Below are positions 1 to 10,252 of a stretch of 64,000 nucleotides of DNA, piece after piece (the stretch's first letter is position 1; each line of letters starts with the position of its first letter). Source of the DNA: Leptothoe spongobia TAU-MAC 1115. GTDB taxonomy: Bacteria; Cyanobacteriota; Cyanobacteriia; Phormidesmidales; Phormidesmidaceae. The notes below the pieces were generated by a model, which saw only the letters and a program-made list of their open reading frames with translations, ran no database searches and was not told the DNA's origin. The stretch spans positions 38,839-102,838 of the forward strand of contig NZ_JADOES010000014.1 of assembly GCF_018739885.1 (NCBI RefSeq). Direction: 5' to 3'. A program made the position numbers and the translations under genes.

Positions 1-720
1 AATCTCTCGGCAATAGTAGTTGAATTGTGACGATGTACGGAAAGAATCTGTTCTTGGATAGGCGGCTTCAATGGGGATATTTGCTACGACTCGTCCAGGG
101 TGAGCTGCCATAACAATCACGCGTGTAGAGAGATAAACTGCTTCATAAATATTATGGGTTACAAACAGCACAGTCCAGTGTTTCTTCTCCCATAGATGTA
201 GCAAGTCACTGTTCAAGCGACTACGGGTCATTTCATCCAGGGCTCCAAAAGGTTCATCCATGAGCAGGATTTGAGGGGTAGTGACCAGGGCGCGGGCAAT
301 GGATACACGCATTTTCATCCCCCCCGAGAGCTGTCTGGGATAGCTCTTTTCACAGCCGCAAAGGTCAACGGTATTAATGGCTGCTTGAATCCTTTCCCGA
401 ACAGAGCGTAGTGGCTGCCCCTTAAGCTTGAGTGGTAGATAGACATTTTCCACAACGTTGGCCCAAGGCATCAGAGCTGGATCTTGAAACACAAAGGCTA
501 AATTACGCTGATTGTTGGGACCATGCCAGTTCATCAGGCCGCCTGTGGGGGTACCCAGCCCAGCGACTAAGCGTAATACAGTGCTTTTACCGCAGCCCGA
601 TGGACCGACTAGACTGATAAATTCCCCCGGCTGTACGATTAGATTGACGCCCTGCAGGGCCACTGTACCGTTTTGATAAACCTTATCGATGACCTTGAAG
701 GTGAGCAGAGGGACCGGCAT
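1..720 (-). CDS. ABC transporter ATP-binding protein, nitrate/sulfonate/taurine type (partial, 3' end outside window)
   Basis: Energises import by an ABC permease; this class (SsuB/TauB/NrtD-like) serves nitrate, sulfonate, taurine or pyrimidine-precursor uptake. The reading frame runs without a stop for 240 codons from an ATG at 720 to the window edge. Visible motifs are Walker A GPSGCGKST (residues 39-47), Q-loop Gln79 in VFQDPALMPW, signature LSGGM (131-135), Walker B ILLMDEPFGALDE (from 151) and switch His189 in VTHN. The QDPALMPW and DEPFGALDEMTR stretches are typical of this subfamily. Substrate cannot be told without the permease and binding protein, which would lie to the left. The C-terminus is missing only because the window ends. 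Confidence 0.93.
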   Translation of the reverse strand, partial: MPVPLLTFKVIDKVYQNGTVALQGVNLIVQPGEFISLVGPSGCGKSTVLRLVAGLGTPTGGLMNWHGPNNQRNLAFVFQDPALMPWANVVENVYLPLKLKGQPLRSVRERIQAAINTVDLCGCEKSYPRQLSGGMKMRVSIARALVTTPQILLMDEPFGALDEMTRSRLNSDLLHLWEKKHWTVLFVTHNIYEAVYLSTRVIVMAAHPGRVVANIPIEAAYPRTDSFRTSSQFNYYCREI

Positions 721-951
721 GGGAGCTATCAGAGAACGTCACTCTCTAGGTTAGCGGCTCTAGTCCTCGCAAACTGCCTATTTTGTTATCTTCAGATATT
801 GATTGTTACTCTAGAAACGAGTGTTTGGAAGCATGGGTAGCAATTAATGATCGACACTTCAGGGAATTTACGGATGATGTAAATACCTAGGATTTGATTA
901 TTATAATGAGACCAGGGCTAAGCATTTGTACTTAAATCAGCTAGATACCCT
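721..951. promoter_or_regulatory. divergent intergenic region between ABC ATPase and tpsA-like gene 1
   Basis: It holds the promoters of two divergent genes. A stretch around 857-925 (GGGAATTTACG, then a GGGCTAAG word) recurs before the second tpsA-like gene at 3878-3912, so the leader was duplicated along with the coding region. No clear -10/-35 pair was assigned. Confidence 0.45.
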
Positions 952-3717
952 GTGAATATGAAGCCTGTATTGTTAGCTTGGCGAATGACTTTGCTAAGCA
1001 TGGTTATTGTTTTGGTCGATGTTGTGCCCAGCTATGGACAGAGTATAGTTGCCGATGGAACGGTAGGGACAACTGTTTCAGGGAGCGCTCCATTTACGAT
1101 TACAGGGGGTACTCAGCAGTTAACGACCTTATTCCATAGTTTTCAAGAGTTTTCTCCCCAGACTGCGAATACTTTATTTCAGTTGGATAACAGCCAGGCT
1201 GCTGTAGATGTAGTTATCAGTCGAGTCACTGGTACAGACATCTCGCTGATTGATGGGCAGTTACAGCTGACAGGTGGTAATGATCCAAACTTGTTTTTGA
1301 TCAATCCTAATGGCATTACCTTTGGTGCTAATGCCAGTTTGTTGTTGCCAGGATCATTTTTTGCGAGTACAGCAGAGAGTGTTTTATTCAACGATGGACT
1401 GAGTTTTAGTAGCCGCGAGCCCGATGTTGCACCGTTGCTGTCAGTTAATGTGCCAGTTGGGTTACAGTTTGGAGCTGTTGCCAATCCGATTACGGTTGCT
1501 CCAAGTAGTTTAGTGGTTAACTTGGGGGAGTCTCTAGGATTCTTAGGTGGAGAGCTTCAGTTTATAGGCAGTTTCTTGAATGCTCCTGAAGGAGAATTGT
1601 CTTTGGGTAGTGTGGCTCCAGGCAGCCAGGTAGCTCTGGATCTGGATACTTTTGGGCTGGACTATACTAACGCAACTGCTTTTCAAGATATTACCCTTGA
1701 CCAGGAAGCCTATGCCGATGTCAGTGGCGATGGCGGTGGCACATTTCAAGTCCAGGGTCGTAATGTGAGTTTGTTGGGTAATGCTGTTTTAAGAGCCTCT
1801 AATCTGGGGCCGACTGATGGGGGGACGGTGACTGTTCGAGCCTCTGAACGGTTAGAGGTGACTGGTACAAATAATGCTGATTTTACCAGTGCTATCTACG
1901 CCAACGTTGGTGGTGAGGGGCGAGGTAACCAGTTAGTGCTTGAGGCAGATCAGTTATTCCTCAGTCAATCGGCTTTTGTGACCACCGATACGTTTGCTCA
2001 AGGTGCTAGTGGTGGGATGACCATCAATGCCAACGATGTTCTTATCTTTGGGAATTCTGATTTAGATTTAGAGCAAACTATCCTTGCCTCAGGTACCTTT
2101 GATGTTGGGCAAGGCGGAGATATTGATATTACGGCTGATCGTTTGTTTGCCCAAGGTAATTCACTACTTGCCGTTGACGTATGGGGAATAGGTTCTGATG
2201 CTGGCAATGGGGGTGAATTAAGACTGAACGTTGGCGAGTTAGTTCTGCGAGATGGAGCCCAGGCCTCAACATCCACCTTTGGAGATGGTAATTCTGGTGA
2301 CTTGGTGGTGATGACTACGGAGTTAGTGCTACGAGAGGGCTCCCAAGTCATATCATCCACCTTTGGAGGTAGTGGTAACTCTGGTGACTTGGTGGTGATG
2401 ACCATAGATTCAGTGGACATCGCTGGATTTAATACCTTTTCAGGAGATGTTTTTTCGAGCGGCTTATTTTCCAGTGCTGAACCGGATTCTACGGGGAATG
2501 CTGGCAATCTGAGTGTCACCACCCCTCGCTTAAGCGTTGTTCTGGGGGGGAAAGTTGCCGTTAATACACTTGGGGAGGGGGATGGGGGAAATATTACTAT
2601 TCGTGCTGAGGAAATAGAGGTAGCCGATCCAATTGTGGATTTTGTAGGTGCGGTCAGTGGTCTAGTGGCCAATGCGGTGAGTGGTTCGACGGGCAATGGT
2701 GGCTCGTTAGATATTGAAGCCAATCGTTTAAGCGTCTATAACGGTGGACAAATTACGGCTTCTACAGATGGAGCAGGCGATGCGGGCACTGTAACAATTC
2801 GTGCAGATGAAATTGATGTTTCGGGACAGTCAGGCGATGGTCTGTTTCGTAGTGGAATTATGTCTGGTTCGAGGACGAATGCTGATGCTGGTTCGGTTAA
2901 CTTGATGGGTAACCAGATTATGATTCGTGATGGTGCTGGGGTGTCGGTCAATAGTCTCAATGGAGGAGCTGCTGGCAACTTAGCGATTTCCACCGAGAGA
3001 CTTTTTCTGACTGATGGAACGCTACAGGCAAAGGTGACGGGCGGCAGCGAAGGTGATCTTAATCTGGTCGCAACTGAAGTCATATTGTTGCGTCAAAATA
3101 GCCAGATTTTGACCAGTGCCACTGGTACGGCGACAGGGGGGAATATTACCCTGAGATCTCCGATAATTGTTGGGTTAGAAAATAGTGACATTATCGCGAA
3201 TGCTGTATTGGGTAGTGGTGGCAATATTGACATCACCACCCAGGGACTAGTGGGCTTAGTTTTCCGCGAACAATTGACTCCTGAAAATGATATTACGGCT
3301 AGTTCTGAGTTTGGTGTTAGCGGTACTGTGGCGATCAACAACTTTGACGTTGAGCCAGATTCTGGTTTGGTGGAGCTGCCTATGGGGTTAGTCGATGCTA
3401 GTGAGCAAATTTCTCAAGGCTGTAAAGCGCAGGGTAATCGATTTTTTACGACTGGTCGAGGGGGAGTTGCTGCAGATCCAACAGATATTATAGGGCGCGA
3501 TCGCACCTGGGTCGACACTCGTGATCTGACCCCATACTTCGGCAACTTCCTTGTTCCTATAGCTAATAATCCTGTGCGAGGGGAAGTTGCCGAAGCCATC
3601 ACCTGGCAGACCAATGCGGCAGGTACTATTGAGTTAGTCGCCAATACTGGCAACACAACTCTCTCAAAAGTACCCTACGCGACTTGCTCAGGAGTATCCA
3701 TAAATAATCAGAACTGA
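952..3717 (+). CDS. filamentous haemagglutinin N-terminal (TPS) domain exoprotein, TpsA-like 1
   Basis: Predicted two-partner-secretion exoprotein, exported by Sec and then through a TpsB pore such as the one at 19054. A signal peptide ends near SYGQ (residue 30). The TPS secretion domain follows, with the NPNG motif at residues 118-121. The rest is a Gly/Asn/Asp-rich repeat of short strands (GGxxTIRADEIDV-type rungs), expected to fold as a right-handed beta-helix. The C-terminal end carries the QGC...GRGG...W-DTRDL pattern seen in cyanobacterial members. Start is GTG at 952; ATG at 958 is equally possible and neither has a clear ribosome site. It is a close paralogue of the next gene and contains a private internal repeat at 2236-2406. 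Function as adhesin or other surface protein is inferred only. Confidence 0.9.
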   Translation: MNMKPVLLAWRMTLLSMVIVLVDVVPSYGQSIVADGTVGTTVSGSAPFTITGGTQQLTTLFHSFQEFSPQTANTLFQLDNSQAAVDVVISRVTGTDISLIDGQLQLTGGNDPNLFLINPNGITFGANASLLLPGSFFASTAESVLFNDGLSFSSREPDVAPLLSVNVPVGLQFGAVANPITVAPSSLVVNLGESLGFLGGELQFIGSFLNAPEGELSLGSVAPGSQVALDLDTFGLDYTNATAFQDITLDQEAYADVSGDGGGTFQVQGRNVSLLGNAVLRASNLGPTDGGTVTVRASERLEVTGTNNADFTSAIYANVGGEGRGNQLVLEADQLFLSQSAFVTTDTFAQGASGGMTINANDVLIFGNSDLDLEQTILASGTFDVGQGGDIDITADRLFAQGNSLLAVDVWGIGSDAGNGGELRLNVGELVLRDGAQASTSTFGDGNSGDLVVMTTELVLREGSQVISSTFGGSGNSGDLVVMTIDSVDIAGFNTFSGDVFSSGLFSSAEPDSTGNAGNLSVTTPRLSVVLGGKVAVNTLGEGDGGNITIRAEEIEVADPIVDFVGAVSGLVANAVSGSTGNGGSLDIEANRLSVYNGGQITASTDGAGDAGTVTIRADEIDVSGQSGDGLFRSGIMSGSRTNADAGSVNLMGNQIMIRDGAGVSVNSLNGGAAGNLAISTERLFLTDGTLQAKVTGGSEGDLNLVATEVILLRQNSQILTSATGTATGGNITLRSPIIVGLENSDIIANAVLGSGGNIDITTQGLVGLVFREQLTPENDITASSEFGVSGTVAINNFDVEPDSGLVELPMGLVDASEQISQGCKAQGNRFFTTGRGGVAADPTDIIGRDRTWVDTRDLTPYFGNFLVPIANNPVRGEVAEAITWQTNAAGTIELVANTGNTTLSKVPYATCSGVSINNQN
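2236..2406 (+). repeat. tandem duplication of one beta-helix segment inside tpsA-like gene 1
   Basis: Two adjacent in-frame units, 2236-2319 (28 codons, starting ELVLRDGAQ) and 2320-2406 (29 codons, starting ELVLREGSQ), both end in a GNSGDLVVMT string. The sister gene has a single unit, which accounts for nearly all of the 31-residue length difference between the two proteins. Confidence 0.85.
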
Positions 3718-3959
3718 AATCATCAATATTGAGAAATTTGCTTAAAGGAAGAAGGTAATTTCTGTTTGTGAACAGAGGATCGCTATGATTGAATAGCAGA
3801 GGTGTAATCCTACCCATAGGCGACAAGAGAGCTTAGCCATGGCCGATTTCATTTGACCGGAAGAATTTTGTCTTGAGGGAATTTACGATGGTTGAAATCC
3901 ATAGGGGCTAAGTACTATAGAACTAAAAATAAGTTAAGTATCTTTACTTAGTATGGTCC

Positions 3960-6632
3960 ATGGATATGAGTCATAGGTTATCGGCTTGGCAAATGATTTT
4001 GCTAAGCACGGTTGTCGGTCTAGTCGATGCTATGCCCAGCTATGGACAGAGTGTAGTTGTAGATGGAACGGTAGGCACAATTGTCGAGGGGAGTGCTCCA
4101 GTCATTATCACTGGCGGCACCCAGCGGCTAACGACCTTGTTTCATAGTTTTCAAGATTTTTCACCTAACTCAGCTGATGTCCTATTTCAATTGAGTGATG
4201 GTCAAGGGGCGGTCGATGTCGTGGTTAGTCGCATTACAGGCCCTAATAGTTCACTGATTGATGGGCAATTGCAGCTAGTAGGAGGTAGCAATCCTGATTT
4301 CTTTTTAATTAATCCTAATGGCATTAGTTTTGGTCAAAATGCCAGTTTTCTGTTGCCAGGATCATTTTTTGCTAGTACAGCCGAGAGTATTTTATTTGAC
4401 GATGGATTGAGCTTTAGTAGTCGCGAGCCTAGTGTCGCGCCTTTGCTGTCAGTTAGTGTCCCAGTTGGGCTGCAGTTTGGAGCTGTTGCCAGTCCGATTA
4501 CGGTAGCTCAATCGAGTTTAGTGGTTAACTCGGGCGAATCCCTAGGGTTCTTAGGTGGAGAGCTTCAGTTTATAGGCAGTTTCTTGAATGCTCCTGCAGG
4601 GGAATTGTCTCTGGGCAGTGTGGCTCCAGGCAGTCAGGTAGCTCTGGAGCTGGATACTTTTGGGCTGGACTATACTAACGCAACTGCTTTTCAAGATATT
4701 ACCCTTGACCAAGGTGCTTATGCTGATGTCAGTGGTGATGGTGGTGGCACCTTTCAAGTCCAAGGTCGTAACGTGAGACTGCTCGGCAATGCTGGTTTAG
4801 AGGCATCTAATCTGGGCCCGACTGATGGTGGAACGGTCACTATTCGAGCATCCGAACAGCTGCAGGTGACTGGTACATTTATTGGCGATTTTACTAGTAT
4901 CATCTACGTTGATGTTTTTGGTGAGGGCCGAGGTAATCATTTGGTGATTGAGGCAGATAAGTTGTTACTCAGTCAAGCCGCTTTTGTTACTACCGATACC
5001 TTTGCTCAAGGTGCTGGTGGGGGTATGACAGTCAATGCAAACGATATTCTTATCCTTGGTAATCCTGATGGAAATGGCGATGCAACAACTCTTGCCTCAG
5101 GGACTTTCGATAGCGGACAAGGAGGAGATATTACAATTACTGCCGAGCGATTGATCGCTCAAGATTGGTCAAAGATTGCTGTTGATGTATTAGAGGTAGG
5201 TCCTAATATTGGGAATGGCGGCGATTTAAGGCTTAATGTTGGTGAGTTAGTTTTACGAAATGGAGCTCAGGTAGGAACAAGTACCTTTGGTGGTGGCAAC
5301 TCAGGTGATTTAATGGTGATGGCCACAGATTCAGTTGAAATTACTGGATTTAATACCTATTTAGGTGATTTTTTTTCAAGTGGTTTATTTTCCAGTGCTG
5401 AACTGGATTCTACTGGGAATGCTGGTAGCCTAAGTATCACCACACCTCGATTAAGTGTTGTAGAAGGCGGGAAAGTTGCCGTAAACACTCTTGGAGAGGG
5501 AGATGGGGGGGATATTACTATTCGATCAGATGAAATAAAAGTTGCCGATCCAATTGTGGATTTTGTTGGCGCGGTGAGTGGTCTGGTGGCTAATGCGGTG
5601 AGTGGTTCGACAGGGAATGGTGGCTCGTTAGATATTGAAGCCAATCGTTTAAGTGTGTATAACGGTGGCCAAATTACGGCGTCTACGGATGGGTTAGGTA
5701 ATGCAGGTACTGTAACTATTCGTGCCGGGGAGATTGATATTGCAGGGCAGTCGAGGGATGGTCTGTTTCGTAGTTCGATTATGTCTGGTTCGATGACCAA
5801 CTCTGATGCAGGTTCGATTAATTTGACCGGTGGCCAGATCACGATTCGTGATGGTGCGAATGTATCGGTTAACAGTATCAATGGTGGTGATGCTGGCAAC
5901 TTAAATATTGCGGCAGATCGGGTTTACCTTAATGATGGAACACTCCAGGCGAAGGTGACTGCAGGGAACGAGGGAGACATCAATCTAAGGGCGACTGAGA
6001 TTTTGTTGCTACGCCAGAATAGCCAAATTGTTACTAGTGCGACTGAGATGGCTACGGGGGGAGATATTACGATCATGTCTCCTATAATTGTTGGGATTGA
6101 AAACAGTGATATTGTTGCCAATGCAGAATTTGGTACTGGTGGTAGCATTCAGATTACGACGCAGGGATTATTGGGGTTGGTTTTTCGCGATCAGCTTACC
6201 CCTGACAATGACATTACGGCGAGCTCTAAATTTGGTGTCACTGGTACTGTCGAAATTAGTAATTTTGAAGTTGAACCAGATTCTGGTTTGGTAGAACTGT
6301 CGACAAGTTTGGTGGATTCAACCGACCAGATTTCCCAGGGATGTGCTGGCGGGGCGAATCAGTTTGTTGTTACAGGGCTTGGTGGGGTGCCTGCTGCTCC
6401 GACTGAGATAATAAGTCGCGATCTTACCTGGGTTGATACCCGTGACTTAACCCCTTTTCTCGGTCATTTATCTACGGTTTCTGATGTAATAACTACAGGA
6501 CTATCTGAGGAGATAGAAGCATCGAATTGGCACATCAATACAACAGGGCAGGTAGAACTTGTAGCTGCAGTTCCTATGCGAGCTAACGTTGCAACTTGTG
6601 CTACTACTAATGCTACTAATACTTCATCATGA
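3960..6632 (+). CDS. filamentous haemagglutinin N-terminal (TPS) domain exoprotein, TpsA-like 2
   Basis: Tandem paralogue of the preceding gene, 890 residues. A signal peptide ends near SYGQ (residue 30) and the TPS domain has NPNG at 118-121. Long blocks are almost identical to paralogue 1, for example the region around LGFLGGELQFIGSFLNAP and the AVSGLVANAVSGS region. Other blocks, such as residues 350-420 and the extreme C-terminus, have diverged. This mosaic suggests a fairly recent duplication or gene conversion. ATG at 3960 is used here; ATG at 3966 would also preserve the signal peptide. Expected to be exported through a TpsB partner to the cell surface or medium. No enzymatic motif is seen. 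Confidence 0.9.
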   Translation: MDMSHRLSAWQMILLSTVVGLVDAMPSYGQSVVVDGTVGTIVEGSAPVIITGGTQRLTTLFHSFQDFSPNSADVLFQLSDGQGAVDVVVSRITGPNSSLIDGQLQLVGGSNPDFFLINPNGISFGQNASFLLPGSFFASTAESILFDDGLSFSSREPSVAPLLSVSVPVGLQFGAVASPITVAQSSLVVNSGESLGFLGGELQFIGSFLNAPAGELSLGSVAPGSQVALELDTFGLDYTNATAFQDITLDQGAYADVSGDGGGTFQVQGRNVRLLGNAGLEASNLGPTDGGTVTIRASEQLQVTGTFIGDFTSIIYVDVFGEGRGNHLVIEADKLLLSQAAFVTTDTFAQGAGGGMTVNANDILILGNPDGNGDATTLASGTFDSGQGGDITITAERLIAQDWSKIAVDVLEVGPNIGNGGDLRLNVGELVLRNGAQVGTSTFGGGNSGDLMVMATDSVEITGFNTYLGDFFSSGLFSSAELDSTGNAGSLSITTPRLSVVEGGKVAVNTLGEGDGGDITIRSDEIKVADPIVDFVGAVSGLVANAVSGSTGNGGSLDIEANRLSVYNGGQITASTDGLGNAGTVTIRAGEIDIAGQSRDGLFRSSIMSGSMTNSDAGSINLTGGQITIRDGANVSVNSINGGDAGNLNIAADRVYLNDGTLQAKVTAGNEGDINLRATEILLLRQNSQIVTSATEMATGGDITIMSPIIVGIENSDIVANAEFGTGGSIQITTQGLLGLVFRDQLTPDNDITASSKFGVTGTVEISNFEVEPDSGLVELSTSLVDSTDQISQGCAGGANQFVVTGLGGVPAAPTEIISRDLTWVDTRDLTPFLGHLSTVSDVITTGLSEEIEASNWHINTTGQVELVAAVPMRANVATCATTNATNTSS

Positions 6633-6793
6633 TGCCATTGTATTGTTTCTAAACATGACTCAATACCCCGCCTACGGTAGGGAAGCCATATCTAGAACGT
6701 CTATGTTTCAGGACTTTTATCGACATAACTACAAAAGCTTATTATTAGGTTAATAAGAAGTTTATTTATGGCTTACTTACAATGTCATGACTA

Positions 6794-6952
6794 TTAGGTA
6801 TTTAGTGAAGTAATTGGTCTGTATAGGTCTGATTTGATTTTGCCGTCACTACCATTGTTCGCTAGCCAGAATACCAGCCCAAATACGCTAAAAATCAGGC
6901 TAATGCTGATTAAAGCAGTGATGATAAAAATTCTTGTCTCTTTTGTTTGCAT
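6794..6952 (-). CDS. small single-span membrane protein or remnant
   Basis: A 52-residue frame from ATG at 6952 has a basic start (MQTKETR), one strong hydrophobic helix of about 24 residues and a short polar tail. An in-frame ATG at 6985 would add 11 residues but makes a worse N-terminus. From memory, the KET-plus-helix-plus-WxxxN arrangement is like the N-terminus of cyanobacterial phosphate-binding-protein homologues, so this may be the leftover start of such a gene. No good ribosome site is visible. The surrounding 6633-7159 holds nothing else that I recognise. Confidence 0.35.
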   Translation of the reverse strand: MQTKETRIFIITALISISLIFSVFGLVFWLANNGSDGKIKSDLYRPITSLNT

Positions 6953-7159
6953 AATGGTGAGTCCAAAGATCTCCAGCACTAGCAAAAACTGAATTTACAT
7001 ACTGGAGAGTTATCCCTAAGGGCTGTGACGTATTCGCGAACTCAGTAGTTTCCGCATTGTGAGCAACTAGAACTTGTGGATACAGTTCCTCTTGAATTTG
7101 GCTGCGTAAGCTTGTACTGGTCTGCCCTAATTTTGGCGTAACTTTGAAATTACGATTGA

Positions 7160-10100
7160 TTAACTAGGAGGATGAGAACAGGTAGCGTAAGCTTGGTTAG
7201 GTGGTACTTGAGCCCCTGTAAATTTAACTTGACCGACTTCATTGATTTGCCAAGTTGTTGCTTCAGCTAACTGTTCCGAACCATGGTTGATAGTGGATGC
7301 CTGATCAGGGGTGGAGGATGTAGACGTTAAGAAATTGGCTAGATCGCGAGTGTCCGCCCAGGTGAGATTGTGATTCACTGTACTCGTCGGATTAGTCGCC
7401 ACACCACCACGACCACTAACAATAAACTGATTTCCACCGCTTGCCGAACAGCCTTGCGTAATTTGATTGCTAGGGTCAGCCAAACTTTCAGGCAATGTCA
7501 CCAAGCCAGACTCAGGATTCACCACCAACTGATTAATGGTAACAATGCCATCAATGCCAACTTGCGAACTGACCGTAATATCGCTTTCAGGCGTTAGCAC
7601 GGAGCGAAACTCTAGCCCTAACAGGTTTTGGGTCGCAATATTAATGTTGCCACCTTTGCCTGCAAAGGCATTAGCTACAATATCGCTGTTTTCCGATGGA
7701 ACTGCCACAACGAAAGGAGCTGTGATTGTCAGGTTACCCCCGTTTCCACCACCGCTAGACTGACCAGCCGTAGTGGAAATTAAACTGTTATTTCGTAACA
7801 CTAATATTTTGGCAATATCCAAGGTGAGGTTGCCGCCATCACCACTGGCCGTAGTGGCTGTGATTTGACTACGGTTGCTGAATAATCCTTGGTTAGTGTT
7901 AATTTTTACATTACCGGCCTGACCACCATTAGATTCGTTGCTGGATGTGATTAGGGCATCTGTCAAGTTCAAGATGTTGGCTTGGATTTGAATATCTCCA
8001 CTGTCTCCAACCGCAGTTGCGGTTGCCCCGCTGTTGATGCGGCTATTGCTATTCAATGCCAGTATCCCTGAGACATTGAGGGATACCTGTCCGGCATCAT
8101 TTAGCCCCGCTGTACTGGATGTGATTTCACCCTGTTGACTCAGTGTTAGTTGCTCTGTTTCAACATTTATCTGACCACCTTGGCCAGATGCTCTAGCAGC
8201 AACTTCAGCTGTCAAGCTGCTGCGAACTCCAGACGGAGACTGTCCACTAATACTTATGGTCTGAGCATTGACATCAATACTACCGCCTGCCCCAGATCCT
8301 TGAGTTGCTGTTGTAATAGTTGCCCCATCTATTAAATTCAGGGTGTCTACATTCAAGACGATGCGGCCTCCATCCCCAGCCACATTACCAACAACCCCTG
8401 CATTAATGGTGGTTACATCCCCATCGGGTGATTCCACAGCACCGTTGAGTTCAGCAACGTGTGCATTGATCACGATATTACCTGCATCCCCATCAGCTAG
8501 GGTTCTGGAGTCGATAAATGCCCCATCACTCATTTCTAATTTTTCAGTGTTGAGGGTAATGTTGCCACCTTGGGCCAGGGCAGTTGCTGTGTCATCCACC
8601 TCAACACTGATACCGCTACCATTGCCCCGTCCTGCTACCCCTGATAGTGAGATCAGCGTAGCCTGAATATTGACATTGCCGGCATTGCCCGAGGCCTCTG
8701 CATCGACATCCAAGATGGCACCATCCTGAAGAAATAACCGATTGGCTTGAATGGTGAGGTCACCACCGTTACCACTAGCATCGCTTTCTGTATTGACTTG
8801 ACTGCTAAATCCATCTACATCGTTGCCACGAAAGATGACATCTTCTGTGGCCCGAATGGTGAGGTCACCTGCATCCCCGAAGCTTTCTGATTCTGCTACT
8901 AGCAGCGCTCCATCATCTACGAGCAGTGTCCCGGTAATGATGGTGAGGTTACCTGCATGACCGGTCGCATCATCGTCAACTTCTGTTTCCAACAGACTGA
9001 ACTGATCAGTAATGGGGGAGACTCCACTAACTTCTACATAATTCGCAGTGATGGTAATGTCTCCCCCATTACCTGCACCTTCTGTTTCTGCCTCAATCGT
9101 TCCACCGTTTAATGTTAGTAACCGATCGGTCACAATGAGGATGTTGCTGCCATCACTCCCGGCAGTCGTATTATCCTCTACCTGGCTTTGGATCTGGGTA
9201 AAGCGCCTCGATGATTCACCATCGATATCTACCTGTTCTGAGCCGTAGATCACAATATCTCCGGCGATATCTCCAGATTCACTTTCATTCTCGACTCGGA
9301 TACGTGCGCCAGACTGTAACGAGATTCGTCGCCCTTGGATTTGAATAGCGCCACCACCGTCACCATCATTTCGAATTTGGGCATCGTTGCGTAGGGTGAT
9401 ATCTCGCCACTCATTAACGGTTGGCTGATGGCCAAGGGTGAGTTGATTATCTGAGCTAATGGGGACTAAGGCATCTGCTGCGGCAAAGAGTTCTACACGA
9501 CCTTCTGCGGCAAAGATTTCGCCCGCATCAAAGGTGATGTCCCCGCCGACAAATCCCAGGGTTTGCTCCGGTGCTATGTCTAGGCCAAATTCTGATTGAT
9601 TCAAGATATTGCCTGGGTTAGTCCCAAGCTGTAGACCGACCGGTGCTGTGATGGTTAAAAGTGGAGCTGCTGCTGGGTCGATGGCGCTAAACGCCAAGCC
9701 ACCTTGAAACACCACGCTATCGGCGGTGCTGGCAATAAAGGAGCCAGGTAGAAATAATCCAGCATTGGCCCCAAACGTAATGCCATTGGGATTAATTAGA
9801 AATAAATCTGGTGAGGGTGTTCCCCTATCTTGCAAAATAGCTAAGTCGCCATCAATAAACGAGGTCTGGTTGCCCGTTACTCGACCAACGACAACATTGA
9901 CGGCCTCGGTTGCAACTGTATTTTGACTATCCCTGAGGTCAAAAATCACATGGGTAGTTGCTGGTGAGAACGTATCAAAACTATGGAACAGGGCTGCATC
10001 TGTACTATTGGCGCGCACCGTTCCTTCAGTGATTGCGATGACGGGGCCTAGATTATTAATAACTGTATCGGTATCACCTGCACCTGGTGTTGGCGTCACC

Positions 10101-10252
10101 TGTTGGGCCCAGACGGGGGCTATCCAATAACTGCCTGTTAGCAGGGCGAGTCCAACATGTTGCCAGAGGTTCACACTTCCTTTTAGCTGCTCAAGCTGGG
10201 TGGGGACATTGACATCTATCACATCTATCTTTTTGGAAGATGCTTTAACCAT
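7160..10252 (-). CDS. filamentous haemagglutinin N-terminal (TPS) domain exoprotein, TpsA-like 3
   Basis: A third and more distant TpsA-like protein, 1030 residues, read toward the tandem pair. A long N-region (about 30 residues) precedes the hydrophobic core, and cleavage is likely after PVWAQ (residue 50). The TPS domain follows with NPNG at 154-157 and LFLPGSFIASTADSV. Repeated GNGGDITI/GDAGDLTI rungs form the expected beta-helix. The end has QGC...GRGG...TWADTRDL, as in the other two, so all three probably use the same secretion machinery. It is divergent from the CHAT gene across 184 bp, so the two may share control. The passenger is unrelated in detail to TpsA-like 1 and 2; its ligand is unknown. 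Confidence 0.9.
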   Translation of the reverse strand: MVKASSKKIDVIDVNVPTQLEQLKGSVNLWQHVGLALLTGSYWIAPVWAQQVTPTPGAGDTDTVINNLGPVIAITEGTVRANSTDAALFHSFDTFSPATTHVIFDLRDSQNTVATEAVNVVVGRVTGNQTSFIDGDLAILQDRGTPSPDLFLINPNGITFGANAGLFLPGSFIASTADSVVFQGGLAFSAIDPAAAPLLTITAPVGLQLGTNPGNILNQSEFGLDIAPEQTLGFVGGDITFDAGEIFAAEGRVELFAAADALVPISSDNQLTLGHQPTVNEWRDITLRNDAQIRNDGDGGGAIQIQGRRISLQSGARIRVENESESGDIAGDIVIYGSEQVDIDGESSRRFTQIQSQVEDNTTAGSDGSNILIVTDRLLTLNGGTIEAETEGAGNGGDITITANYVEVSGVSPITDQFSLLETEVDDDATGHAGNLTIITGTLLVDDGALLVAESESFGDAGDLTIRATEDVIFRGNDVDGFSSQVNTESDASGNGGDLTIQANRLFLQDGAILDVDAEASGNAGNVNIQATLISLSGVAGRGNGSGISVEVDDTATALAQGGNITLNTEKLEMSDGAFIDSRTLADGDAGNIVINAHVAELNGAVESPDGDVTTINAGVVGNVAGDGGRIVLNVDTLNLIDGATITTATQGSGAGGSIDVNAQTISISGQSPSGVRSSLTAEVAARASGQGGQINVETEQLTLSQQGEITSSTAGLNDAGQVSLNVSGILALNSNSRINSGATATAVGDSGDIQIQANILNLTDALITSSNESNGGQAGNVKINTNQGLFSNRSQITATTASGDGGNLTLDIAKILVLRNNSLISTTAGQSSGGGNGGNLTITAPFVVAVPSENSDIVANAFAGKGGNINIATQNLLGLEFRSVLTPESDITVSSQVGIDGIVTINQLVVNPESGLVTLPESLADPSNQITQGCSASGGNQFIVSGRGGVATNPTSTVNHNLTWADTRDLANFLTSTSSTPDQASTINHGSEQLAEATTWQINEVGQVKFTGAQVPPNQAYATCSHPPS

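Noticed and set aside
1998..2723. 241-residue minus-strand frame inside tpsA-like gene 1
   Set aside because: It is the antisense of the repetitive TPS gene; Pro/Ser/Thr-rich composition and no domain. The sister gene gives similar shadows.
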